A DNA stretch of 64,000 bases, taken from an uncultured Dehalococcoidia bacterium. Its GTDB lineage: Bacteria; Chloroflexota; Dehalococcoidia; Lucifugimonadales; UBA3495. The translations under genes and the position numbers were made by a program. The notes under the pieces were generated by a model. The model had not been told where the DNA came from. It saw only the letters and a list, made by a program, of their open reading frames with translations, and ran no database searches. Shown piece after piece: positions 26,611 through 33,797 of this stretch (position 1 is its first letter; the number at the start of each line of letters is the position of its first letter). The stretch spans positions 2,653,570 to 2,717,569 of the forward strand of contig OY282565.1 of assembly GCA_958296445.1 (NCBI GenBank), written 5' to 3'.

Positions 26611-26952
26611 TTACGGGTTGACAATGACCCGCCGCCCGTGGTCAAGGATGACTTCGTAGCGGCTCAGGATGCCGGTGCCGATGACATAGCGGTCGCCGAC
26701 GGCAAGAATCTTCGCCGGGACAGCTTCAAAGTCTCCCAACTGGACCTCGCCGTCGAATACAAAAGCATAATCTTCTCTTCCGGTGGCAAGAATAAGCCAT
26801 TCGTATCCTATGGGTTGCATACCTACGGCCTCTATAGCAGGAATGCTAATATCCCCGTCGAACCCGGTGTCCACCAACGCGGCATCGTCCCGAAGGACTT
26901 TACCCTCCAGACGCACTTCGACCGGCAGATACGGGAATTGCTGACTAATCAT
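26611..26952 (-). CDS. Clan AA (retropepsin-like) aspartic protease
   Basis: A 113-residue single-domain protein with one D-T-G motif: A-A-L-V-D-T-G-F-D-G-D-I near residues 24-35. Beta strands follow, with A-V-G-D-R-Y-V-I-G-T-G-I-L-S-R-Y and a C-terminal V-I-L-D-H-G-R-R-V. It would have to dimerise to form an active site, as retroviral proteases do. Its start overlaps the stop of the upstream partner gene by eight bases, so translation is coupled. A frameshifted relative with a broken partner lies at 35.4-36.1 kb. Substrate unknown. Confidence 0.8.
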   Translation of the reverse strand: MISQQFPYLPVEVRLEGKVLRDDAALVDTGFDGDISIPAIEAVGMQPIGYEWLILATGREDYAFVFDGEVQLGDFEAVPAKILAVGDRYVIGTGILSRYEVILDHGRRVIVNP

Positions 26953-27466
26953 TATGCCTCGGAGATATTCGGCGAAGACCCGTCCACCTGGCAGTAGCCT
27001 TTGGCCCGACTCGAAAAAGAAAATACCCCTTGCCCAATTCCTCGAGGGCTTTGGTATGCATCACTTCGCGTTCTACGCCAAGCACAAATCGCCCGTCCGG
27101 GTGGATGGCGAGGTACTTCCCCCAATGCTCGGCCTCCAGCGGCTTGCCGTACTGCTCATAGAGCCGGTCTCCCAGCTCGCGCCGCCGCCGCCTTTCTTCC
27201 TGCTGCTCTGGAGTGCCGTAGGGATGGAGCAGTTTCGGCGCGCCCCCGCTGCTCCTTTCCCCCACTCTGGTTATCAGCATGGGGCCTTCGCCTAACTCGG
27301 CCCTGGCCCGGTGGCCCAGCACGTCCATATATTCGTCAACGATAGTCCGGCCGTCTTGGTGGATGGCGGCGTACTTCCCCCAATGCTCGGCCTCCAGCGG
27401 TTTGCCGTACCGCTCATAGAGCCGGTCGGTCTGCTCAAAGAATCTCTCGGCTTCGGACAAATCCAT
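26945..27466 (-). CDS. Partner of the aspartic protease, with internally duplicated domain
   Basis: A 173-residue protein built of two copies of a domain of about 60 residues. Copy 1 (about 14-68) and copy 2 (about 98-155) both contain D-R-L-Y-E, Y-G-K-P-L-E-A-E-H-W-G-K-Y, A-I-H-x-D-G-R and end in L/F-x-x-R-V-G. An Arg/Glu-rich linker joins them. No catalytic residues are evident. The gene overlaps the retropepsin-like gene by eight bases. The broken module at 35.8-36.1 kb has a single-domain homologue in the same position, so the pairing is conserved. It may be the protease's substrate, inhibitor or antitoxin; that is inference. Confidence 0.75.
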   Translation of the reverse strand: MDLSEAERFFEQTDRLYERYGKPLEAEHWGKYAAIHQDGRTIVDEYMDVLGHRARAELGEGPMLITRVGERSSGGAPKLLHPYGTPEQQEERRRRRELGDRLYEQYGKPLEAEHWGKYLAIHPDGRFVLGVEREVMHTKALEELGKGYFLFRVGPKATARWTGLRRISPRHND

Positions 27467-27552
27467 AACTGCCCTGCTTTCCTGCGCCTGATGATTCCAG
27501 TATACCCCGAATTGCCAGCCGGATACCCAATGCCAAACGGCGCGGCTTGTGC

Positions 27553-27558
27553 TAGAAT
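27553..27558 (+). promoter_or_regulatory. -10 box of a leaderless transcript
   Basis: TAGAAT ends seven bases before the ATG at 27565, so transcription should begin at or next to the start codon. There is no Shine-Dalgarno site. A TGCCAA 16 bases upstream may act as the -35. Confidence 0.5.
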
Positions 27559-27564
27559 AGGCTT

Positions 27565-28368
27565 ATGGCACAGCAACAAGAAAACCCGATTTACTGGGCC
27601 CCCCACGCCTCCAAGTGGAACCTTACCCTCATATTCGGCTTGGTGGTGGCGGTAGTGGGCATTATATCCGTCGGCTACATTCTGACCGCCTTGGGCTTGG
27701 TCATGGCGGCCTATAGCTGGCTGACCACGCCCCGCCAATATCTGCTCTACCGCGACCGTATGGTGATTGTCTACGGAATGCCGCGGACGCGGGTTATAGC
27801 CTTCGCCGAAATTTCCCACGTGGAAACGCTGGCCTTGCCCTTTGGCGAGCGGCTGCGACTGCGTATGGTGGCCGGCAACCGGATGATGCTGATGATGCGC
27901 GACCCCAGCGCCTTTCGCGGCCATCTGGAGGATGCCCTGTCCCGCTACCACGGCGAGCAGACCGGCGATGTTTACGTCGAAGGTTCCGGCGCCGTCCTTA
28001 ACCCGACCTACGAGAGCGGGCCGGAAACGGCGGGCGAACCGGCAACCGGGAATTACGCGGCGGAATCCGAAACCGCCCCGGCCTATGACGACGTTCCGGC
28101 GGCGGCTTCCGAAACCTACACCGGCCGGACGCAGGAAACGTCCCGAACCTCCGGCAGCTACACCGAATCCCAAGACTCCCCACCGGCGGCCCCCGAAACC
28201 CCGGCAGCCCCGTCGGATGACGCACCTCGAAGCTCCGGCAGTTTCACTGAAGCTCCCACGCCTGACTACTCCGGCGAGGGCCGTCCGGCCTACGACGCCG
28301 ACGTAGACTTGGAGACGGGCCGCCCCAACAAACCGGAAGAGCGCGACCGCCCCCCAAGCCCGTATTAA
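27565..28368 (+). CDS. Membrane protein with bacterial PH-like domain and disordered tail
   Basis: A 267-residue protein. Two transmembrane helices lie near 18-57 (LTLIFGLVVAVVGIISVGYI and ILTALGLVMAAYSWL). A bPH-like beta domain follows (about 62-125: Y-R-D-R-M-V-I-V-Y-G-M-P-R-T-R-V, then E-I-S-H-V-E-T-L). The last 130 residues are low-complexity and acidic (Pro, Glu, Thr, Ser) with repeated G-S-Y/F-T-E-S/A motifs. The family is usually of unknown function and membrane associated. It appears to be leaderless. It is divergent from the protease module and convergent with the flavin reductase. Confidence 0.7.
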   Translation: MAQQQENPIYWAPHASKWNLTLIFGLVVAVVGIISVGYILTALGLVMAAYSWLTTPRQYLLYRDRMVIVYGMPRTRVIAFAEISHVETLALPFGERLRLRMVAGNRMMLMMRDPSAFRGHLEDALSRYHGEQTGDVYVEGSGAVLNPTYESGPETAGEPATGNYAAESETAPAYDDVPAAASETYTGRTQETSRTSGSYTESQDSPPAAPETPAAPSDDAPRSSGSFTEAPTPDYSGEGRPAYDADVDLETGRPNKPEERDRPPSPY

Positions 28369-28450
28369 CCCGCATCGCCGCGCTATACCCGGCCCAACCA
28401 CACAGCACCCGTCCGTCGGCTATGATGCGCTACTGCCGTGAAATGAGAGC

Positions 28451-28478
28451 GCCGGAGCGCAGGCCCACACGCTCCGGC
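28451..28478. terminator. Bidirectional hairpin between convergent genes
   Basis: GCCGGAGCG pairs with CGCTCCGGC, followed by ATTT on the + strand. It lies between the PH-like gene and the flavin reductase gene, which converge here. Confidence 0.65.
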
Positions 28479-28523
28479 ATTTAAAAGGGTGCAACCCCGG
28501 CAGTTGGCAATGAGCTTTGTACT

Positions 28524-29156
28524 CTAACGGTAGGCGGCCAGGCTTTTCTCGGGGTCGTAGACCGGGCGCACCAGCTCGAAGGTGTCGGCGGTGTGGCAAT
28601 ACATACTGCCGGCCAAGCGGCCCGTAGGCTTTAGCAGTTCGTGGTTGATGCGGTGACCGTTGATGATGTCGTCGCGGATATGCATCAGCGCGATTGTGCC
28701 GATGACCAGCCCGTGTCCGCCGGGCCCCTCGCCCAAGTTGATGACCTGATTGAGGCGGCACTCCATATTAACCGGCGACTCGGCCACTCGCGGCGGCTTC
28801 ACCAAGTCGGAAGGCACGGCGGTCAACCCGGCAATCTCGAACTCGTCCACATCCTCGGGAAACTCGGCGGCAGTGCTGTTCATCGCCGCGGCGATGTCGT
28901 CCACTACGATGTTGACCACGAACTCGCCGGTTTCCTCCACATTGCGCAGCGTGTCCTTGCTCTTGCGCTCCACGTGGCGCGACGACGAAAACACCACCGT
29001 GGGCGGGTCGTAGGCCACGGCGTTGAAAAAGGAATAGGGCGCCAGATTGTCCACGCCGTCGGGCGATTGGGTGGAGACAAAGGCGATGGGCCGTGGCACC
29101 ACCACGCCGGTCAGAACGCGGTAGAAGTTCTCAAAGGTCTGCGGGTCAATTTTCAA
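28524..29156 (-). CDS. Flavin reductase family protein (FMN-binding split barrel)
   Basis: A 210-residue flavin reductase-like protein. The split-barrel pattern is clear: V-V-V-P-R-P-I-A-F-V-S-T near residues 18-29, N-L-A-P-Y-S-F-F-N-A-V near 37, P-P-T-V-V-F-S near 51, D-T-L-R-N near 68 and E-F-V-V-N near 77. Such proteins reduce FMN with NAD(P)H, or are FMN enzymes in their own right. A natural role here is to feed FMNH2 to the four LLM monooxygenases. The start is TTG at 29156 (TTG AAA ATT GAC) with GAGG nine bases upstream. It is monocistronic. Confidence 0.9.
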   Translation of the reverse strand: MKIDPQTFENFYRVLTGVVVPRPIAFVSTQSPDGVDNLAPYSFFNAVAYDPPTVVFSSSRHVERKSKDTLRNVEETGEFVVNIVVDDIAAAMNSTAAEFPEDVDEFEIAGLTAVPSDLVKPPRVAESPVNMECRLNQVINLGEGPGGHGLVIGTIALMHIRDDIINGHRINHELLKPTGRLAGSMYCHTADTFELVRPVYDPEKSLAAYR

Positions 29157-29272
29157 GGCGATACCTCAACTTGCGGTTTGGCAGTATGGATTTGTTGCGC
29201 CGATTATAGACGCAACGCACGGCAACGGGCTACCCGGTCAACTCCGATGGGTTGGGCTTTCCGTATCTCTCC

Positions 29273-29938
29273 TTAGAAACCCGCGCCGCAGACGGTGCAG
29301 AACCGCGCATCCGCCTGCCGCTCCGCGCCGCACTGCGAACAGTACAACCGGCCGCCGGATTCAGGCGTTACCTCCGTTGCCGTCCCGCCCAAAGGCGACG
29401 GGGCATAAGGATGGCCGGGGTCTGCGTAGCCATAGCCGCTCATACCCATATCCGGTTGCAACGGGTCGGGGCCGTAGCGGTTGGGGCCGCGGGTTCCGGG
29501 CAGGGCGCATAGAACCAGCAGCGTTACCACTCCCGCAAGGGAAATCAGGCCGCAAATGATGATATAAGGAATGAAGCCACTCCACTCCTGCGTGTCTGCT
29601 TCCAGCACTTCCGGGTCTTGAATCCCGTTGATAGCGGCCAAGACGATTCCGCCGATTATCCACGCCAGAGCGATGGCGAGATAGACAAGCAGCAACCAGG
29701 CGGGCCGTTCCGTGTCGTGCAGCCGCCGCACCGTTACTGCCAGAGAGGGCAGCAGCACTGCCAAGGAATAGACCCACTCCAAGAAAGTCAAGACCGGAAC
29801 CACGCTGGCAATGATTCCCAGAATGACCGACACGACGATACTGAACAAGGTGAACCACCAGTATTCCGACCGCTGCGCCCGCCCCTTGAAGTTGATGTAG
29901 TTCCGAAACACCGTTGAGATTGATTCTGTTGGACTCAC
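29273..29938 (-). CDS. DUF805-like membrane protein with C-terminal zinc ribbon (copy 1)
   Basis: A 221-residue protein. N-terminal Y-I-N-F-K-G-R-A-Q-R-S-E-Y-W-W-F is the DUF805 signature. About four transmembrane helices follow, with the internal V-R-R-L-H-D-T-E-R-P motif near 70. After a Gly/Tyr/Pro-rich linker comes a zinc ribbon: C-S-Q-C-G then C-T-V-C-G at the very end. GTG start at 29938 behind AAAGGAA. The next gene upstream is a close paralogue, so this is a tandem duplication. Function of DUF805 is unknown. Confidence 0.85.
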   Translation of the reverse strand: MSPTESISTVFRNYINFKGRAQRSEYWWFTLFSIVVSVILGIIASVVPVLTFLEWVYSLAVLLPSLAVTVRRLHDTERPAWLLLVYLAIALAWIIGGIVLAAINGIQDPEVLEADTQEWSGFIPYIIICGLISLAGVVTLLVLCALPGTRGPNRYGPDPLQPDMGMSGYGYADPGHPYAPSPLGGTATEVTPESGGRLYCSQCGAERQADARFCTVCGAGF

Positions 29939-29989
29939 TGCGTATTTCCTTTGCCGGTATTTCTGTTGTCCGAAGCCATCTGCGGCGGG

Positions 29990-30583
29990 TCAGAAATTCG
30001 CGCCGCAGACGATGCAGAACCGCGCGTCCGGCTGCCGTTCCGCGCCGCACTGCGAGCAGTACAGCCGTCCGCTAGGTTCGGGATCTGCCTCCGTTGCCGT
30101 CCCGCCCAAAGGCGTCGGAGCGTAGGGATCGCCGGGGCCTGCGTAACCGTAGCCGCCCATGCCCATATTCGGCTGCAAGGGGTTGGGGCCGTACTGATTG
30201 GCGCCGGGGTCACTGGGCTGTATCAGAAATGCCAGCAGGGTGACGAATCCTATGACAGGCCCCAAAAATATCAGAATCGCTCCGAGGGCGCCGACAATAA
30301 ACACAAGCACCGCCCCGGCGATTATCCCGGCCAGTCCCAGACCTATCGGGAACAGCATCCACCAGCCCGTCCGGTTGGTGTCATGCAATCGCCGCGCCGT
30401 CACCGCCAGAGACGGCAATAGCAACGCCAAAGCGATAATGAATCCCAAGAACGGAATCCAGAAAGTCAGCACTTGCACGATGACCGTGAACAGGGTAAAC
30501 CACCAGTATTCCGACCGGCTGGCCCGCCCGCTGAAGTCTATGTATTTTTGGAAGCAGATTTTGATTGATTCCGTGAAACTCAA
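29990..30583 (-). CDS. DUF805-like membrane protein with C-terminal zinc ribbon (copy 2)
   Basis: A 197-residue paralogue of the next gene: Y-I-D-F-S-G-R-A-S-R-S-E-Y-W-W-F, four or so membrane helices, A-R-R-L-H-D-T-N-R-T, a G/Y/P-rich linker and the C-S-Q-C-G...C-I-V-C-G zinc ribbon. The start is set at TTG 30583: it has GGGAGGG upstream, and M-S-F-T-E-S-I-K then aligns with M-S-P-T-E-S-I-S of copy 1. An ATG at 30637 would add 18 unmatched residues. The pair is probably co-transcribed, with a 51-base gap. Confidence 0.85.
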   Translation of the reverse strand: MSFTESIKICFQKYIDFSGRASRSEYWWFTLFTVIVQVLTFWIPFLGFIIALALLLPSLAVTARRLHDTNRTGWWMLFPIGLGLAGIIAGAVLVFIVGALGAILIFLGPVIGFVTLLAFLIQPSDPGANQYGPNPLQPNMGMGGYGYAGPGDPYAPTPLGGTATEADPEPSGRLYCSQCGAERQPDARFCIVCGANF

Positions 30584-30747
30584 ATCGTTTATCCCTCCCT
30601 TGCCGAGTTTTCGGGGACGGGCAACCGACGCTCGCAAGCTCCGTTGCCCTGCTCTTATGTCCGTATGATATTATCACAGCGGCCCGGCCAAGTTATCCTC
30701 AAGCCGGGCCTCAAATCCAACCCGAATGGAACGAAAGGGGGGCGGCT

Positions 30748-31614
30748 ATGAAAATCGGCGTCAGCACGGTGCTGAACAGCAACTCGATGGATGTGGCGGA
30801 AATTGCCCGCAAGGCCGAGGAACTGGGTTTCGACTCCTTCTGGCTGCCGGAGCATCCCGTCATCCCGGTACACACCACCTCGCGCTACGGCGGCACGCCC
30901 GACGGCTCGATACCGCCCTTTATGGCCGATATGGGCGACCCGTTCATCGGGCTGGCTATGGCCTCGGCCACCACCACGCGCATCCGGCTGGGAACCGCCG
31001 TCTGCCTAGTGCCGGAACACAGCCCGTTAGTACAGGCCAAGCAGATAGCGGCCCTGGACCACCACTCCGGCGGGCGGTTCATTTTCGGCATCGGCGCGGG
31101 CTGGCTACGCGAGGAAACGGAAATAATGGGCGGCGACTTCGACCACCGCTGGACGCAGACCCGCGAGGCCATAGAGGTGATGAAGGCGCTTTGGACGCAG
31201 GACGAAGCCGAGTATCACGGCCGCTATTACGACTTTCCGGCGCTAAAAGTGTTTCCCAAACCGGCGCAACGGCCGCATCCGCCGGTGCTGCTGGGCGGCG
31301 CGGCCCGCAACGTCTTCCGCCGCGTAGTGGCCTATGGCGACGGGTGGATGCCGGTGCGGGCCACGCCGGAGGACGTCCGCGCAGCCCGCGCCACGCTGGA
31401 CGAACTGGCCGAGTCGGCCGGGCGCGACCCCAAGAGCATCGAGATTTGCGTCTCCGGCGCCGCCGGACGGGACGAAATCCGGCAGATGGCCGAAGCCGGC
31501 GCCACCATGTCCACCGTCCGCCTAGCCAGCAGCGCCCCCGGCGAAGCCCTCCCCACCCTGGAACGCCTAGCCGAGGAAGTGCTGGGGTATAGCCGGGTAA
31601 TACGGGCGTCATAA
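30748..31614 (+). CDS. LLM-class (F420/FMN) oxidoreductase
   Basis: A 288-residue TIM-barrel protein of the luciferase-like family, shorter than the other three here and closer to the F420-dependent type. Marks: A-E-E-L-G-F-D-S-F-W-L-P-E-H near 26-39, T-R-I-R-L-G-T-A-V near 77, D-H-H-S-G-G-R-F-I-F-G-I-G-A-G-W near 102-117, R-P-H-P-P-V-L-L-G-G near 176. GGGGGGCGG precedes the ATG. Whether it uses F420 or FMN cannot be settled; no F420 synthesis gene is in the window. Monocistronic, divergent from the DUF805 pair. Confidence 0.9.
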   Translation: MKIGVSTVLNSNSMDVAEIARKAEELGFDSFWLPEHPVIPVHTTSRYGGTPDGSIPPFMADMGDPFIGLAMASATTTRIRLGTAVCLVPEHSPLVQAKQIAALDHHSGGRFIFGIGAGWLREETEIMGGDFDHRWTQTREAIEVMKALWTQDEAEYHGRYYDFPALKVFPKPAQRPHPPVLLGGAARNVFRRVVAYGDGWMPVRATPEDVRAARATLDELAESAGRDPKSIEICVSGAAGRDEIRQMAEAGATMSTVRLASSAPGEALPTLERLAEEVLGYSRVIRAS

Positions 31615-31635
31615 AGCCTGTACTACAGTGCCTGT

Positions 31636-31989
31636 ATGTACTCAATCATCGACTTTCAGACTCCCGACGGGTCGCGTCCCATCAACGATTTCATGGTATC
31701 GGTTCGCCGAAGCGGTGACCTGTCGGGAGTTCGAGCCATCAACAACGCCATAGACCGGCTGGGGAGCGTCGGCCTCAGTCTGCTGAACACCGCGATGATG
31801 GACAATATCGAAGATGACATTTATGAATTGCGAGCACGTCATTATCGAGTGTTCTGTTATTACGACCGGGGCCAATCCCGGTTCATATTGCTTAGCGGGT
31901 TCCGCAAAAGGACTCAGCGAACACCGTTGAGGGAGATAGCTCAGGCCAGGCGTTTGGTTGCCGAATACCGTACAATGGGAGTTGATTAA
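31636..31989 (+). CDS. HigB/RelE-like toxin (phage Gp49-like family)
   Basis: A 117-residue small basic protein of the Gp49-like/RelE superfamily, predicted ribosome-dependent mRNA interferase. Pattern: an N-terminal strand with D-G-S-R-P-I-N-D-F, an L-x-x-x-x-G helix, then I-Y-E-L-R-A-R-H-Y-R-V-F-C-Y-Y and F-I-L-L-S-G-F-R-K-R-T-Q-R-T-P. It is two bases from the XRE antitoxin downstream, the toxin-first order typical of HigBA. Composition is neutral. Confidence 0.88.
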   Translation: MYSIIDFQTPDGSRPINDFMVSVRRSGDLSGVRAINNAIDRLGSVGLSLLNTAMMDNIEDDIYELRARHYRVFCYYDRGQSRFILLSGFRKRTQRTPLREIAQARRLVAEYRTMGVD

Positions 31990-31991
31990 CG

Positions 31992-32381
31992 ATGTTGAGA
32001 GATTTCAGGGCGCAATTGGCCGAAGAGCTTGAGGATGACGAAGAAAGGATGGGATACGGTGAAGCCGCAGCCAAAATGGGTTTCGCCATCTCACTGACCT
32101 TCGCCCGCCAGGAACGCAATATGACGCAGCAGGAGCTGGCCGACCTGCTGGGCGTCAGCAAAGCCTATGTCGTCCGCCTGGAAAGTGGCGACGCCAACCC
32201 GTCCATCGCCAAGGCAGGGCGCATTTTCGCCGCCCTGTGGCTTACGCCCATAGATCGCCCCTTTCCCCTGCTCAAGGGTTACGGCCCCCACGAGCCGTCC
32301 TGCGCCACCGCCGTCGAGCCGTCCGCGGGCCTGCCTGCCCCGGAGAAGCCCGCTCGCAAAGCGATGCAGGCGGGGAATTAA
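31992..32381 (+). CDS. HigA-like antitoxin, XRE family
   Basis: A 129-residue protein with an XRE helix-turn-helix: L-T-F-A-R-Q-E-R-N-M-T-Q-Q-E-L-A-D-L-L-G-V-S-K-A-Y-V-V near 34-60, then R-L-E-S-G-D-A-N-P-S-I near 61-71. The N-terminal 30 residues are acidic. The C-terminal 35 are Pro/Ala-rich and probably disordered. It should bind the upstream toxin and repress the shared promoter. Confidence 0.88.
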   Translation: MLRDFRAQLAEELEDDEERMGYGEAAAKMGFAISLTFARQERNMTQQELADLLGVSKAYVVRLESGDANPSIAKAGRIFAALWLTPIDRPFPLLKGYGPHEPSCATAVEPSAGLPAPEKPARKAMQAGN

Positions 32382-32395
32382 CGGCAGGTATTGGG

Positions 32396-32401
32396 TATAA
32401 T
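32396..32401 (+). promoter_or_regulatory. Isolated -10 box after the toxin-antitoxin pair
   Basis: A perfect TATAAT lies 32 bases before the ATG at 32433. No convincing -35 is seen at 16-18 bases upstream. Confidence 0.35.
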
Positions 32402-32432
32402 AGAGCTGGCAGCCAGAGCAGGGGATGAAAGT

Positions 32433-32612
32433 ATGCTGATTTCGGAAGTGAGGGAAAATCAAGGGCAGTCGGCCAGCCCTGGCCAGCCTCGCCACCCGGT
32501 AGTAGCCCGCCTTAAGGCGGCGCTGGGAATTATGCGGCACGCGGTCAGGCACCCCTTGACTGCTTGCGTAATCAACCTGGATACCGGAGAAGTCCGTCCT
32601 TATCGTGGCTGA
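32433..32612 (+). CDS. Hypothetical small protein
   Basis: A 59-residue ORF placed by an AGGGGA site seven bases before the ATG. The sequence is polar, with a central R-L-K-A-A-L-G-I-M-R-H-A-V-R-H-P helix and a C-terminal V-I-N-L-D-T-G-E-V-R-P-Y. It overlaps the next small ORF by eight bases. I do not recognise it. It may be an accessory of the toxin-antitoxin locus or simply a small unknown gene. Confidence 0.4.
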   Translation: MLISEVRENQGQSASPGQPRHPVVARLKAALGIMRHAVRHPLTACVINLDTGEVRPYRG

Positions 32613-32862
32613 GTCAAATTCCAGAGCAGGCCCCCGAATGTTCGTCGCCGTTGTGCTATTTCTGATGCTCACAGCGCTATTGACGATGGCAACAGCCGTT
32701 GTCCTGTCGGTGTTGGCGGATAGCACGGTTCTAATACAGACGGCCGACGGTTCTACAGTTGAGCAGACTACTTATACCGGCGCCGCAATAGAGAAGCTGT
32801 GGCAGGGATTTTTCAGCTCGTTGAGCGCACTCATCGGATTGCTTGGCGGGAAGGTTTTGTAG
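32605..32862 (+). CDS. Hypothetical small membrane protein
   Basis: An 85-residue ORF starting at GTG 32605. One clear transmembrane helix (FVAVVLFLMLTALLTMATAV, about 13-32) is followed by a short polar domain and a second weakly hydrophobic C-terminus (FFSSLSALIGLLGGKVL). No known motif. It is translationally coupled to the preceding small ORF by overlap. Confidence 0.45.
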   Translation: MAESNSRAGPRMFVAVVLFLMLTALLTMATAVVLSVLADSTVLIQTADGSTVEQTTYTGAAIEKLWQGFFSSLSALIGLLGGKVL

Positions 32863-32904
32863 ACTCATATCAGGCCAATCAACACTCTTACTGAGGAACT
32901 GCAA

Positions 32905-33705
32905 ATGCGCGTAGACGTTCACACCCACATCTGGCCCGACCGCATCGCCCCGGCGGTGTTGGAGAATATGGTTGGAACTTTTGGCTATCCGGCGGTGGGA
33001 GTAAACACCGTGGACGGCATCAAGGCGCACATGAGAGCGTCGGGAGTGGACAAATCCGTGGTGCTGGGCGTGGTGGAGCGGCTGGAGCATCTGCGGGGAG
33101 CCAATGACTGGCTCATCAGCATACAGGACGATATGCTGGTTCCTTTCGGGGCGATACACCCCGACCTAGAGGACAAAGCGGGCGAAATCCGGCGGCTGCG
33201 CGACGCCGGAATCAAGGGCGTCAAGCTGCATCCGATGGTCAATAGTTACTACCCCGACGACCCGCGGATGTTCCCGGTTTATGAGGAAATGGGCGAGGAT
33301 ATGGTGGTGGAAATCCACTCGGGCCGCTGGGCGCACACCAGCCCCGGCGATACCGTCTGGGCCGAACCGGGCCGCATTATGAACGTCGTCCGGCAGTTCC
33401 CCAAGCTGAAGCTCATCGCCCTGCACCTAGGCGGATTCTATATGCTGGACGAAGCGGAACGGGAACTCATCGGGCGCGACAACGTGCTGATAGACACCAC
33501 TTGGCCGCCTGCGCTGAAAGAAGTGGGCAGCGGCACGCTGGCCGCCATCATCAACCGCCACGGGGCGGAAAAAGTCTGTTTCGGCACCGATTTTCCGCTG
33601 GCAGATATGGCCCAAGACGCCCAATTCGTCGAGTCCCTGCCCCTGCCCGACAGCGTAAAAGAGCGCATCCTCGGCGAAAACGCCCGCGAGCTGATTGGCC
33701 TTTAG
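32905..33705 (+). CDS. Amidohydrolase family protein (amidohydrolase_2, TIM barrel)
   Basis: A 266-residue metal-dependent hydrolase or decarboxylase of the ACMSD/amidohydrolase-2 group. Metal ligands: D-V-H-T-H at 4-8, H-P-M near 110, H-S-G-R near 141, and the late G-T-D-F-P Asp near 235. I-K-G-V-K-L-H precedes the third ligand. Such enzymes cut C-C or C-N bonds in ring-fission products and lactones. GAGGAA lies before the ATG. Together with the neighbouring LLM and GMC genes it fits a catabolic setting, but no pathway can be named. Confidence 0.87.
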   Translation: MRVDVHTHIWPDRIAPAVLENMVGTFGYPAVGVNTVDGIKAHMRASGVDKSVVLGVVERLEHLRGANDWLISIQDDMLVPFGAIHPDLEDKAGEIRRLRDAGIKGVKLHPMVNSYYPDDPRMFPVYEEMGEDMVVEIHSGRWAHTSPGDTVWAEPGRIMNVVRQFPKLKLIALHLGGFYMLDEAERELIGRDNVLIDTTWPPALKEVGSGTLAAIINRHGAEKVCFGTDFPLADMAQDAQFVESLPLPDSVKERILGENARELIGL

Positions 33706-33711
33706 TTTAAC

Positions 33712-33787
33712 CACAGAGGACGCAGAGACTACAGAGAATTTTTCTGATAATTACAAAAATATCTCTGTATTCTCTGGTCACTCTGTG
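33712..33787. repeat. CACAGAG inverted repeat, possible bidirectional terminator
   Basis: CACAGAG...CAGAG on the left pairs with CTCTG...CTCTGTG on the right across an AT-rich loop. It lies between the convergent amidohydrolase and GMC genes. A related ACACAGAGAGCGCAGAG fragment is seen at 10365, so this is another dispersed element. Confidence 0.5.
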
Positions 33788-33797
33788 ATAAATTCCC

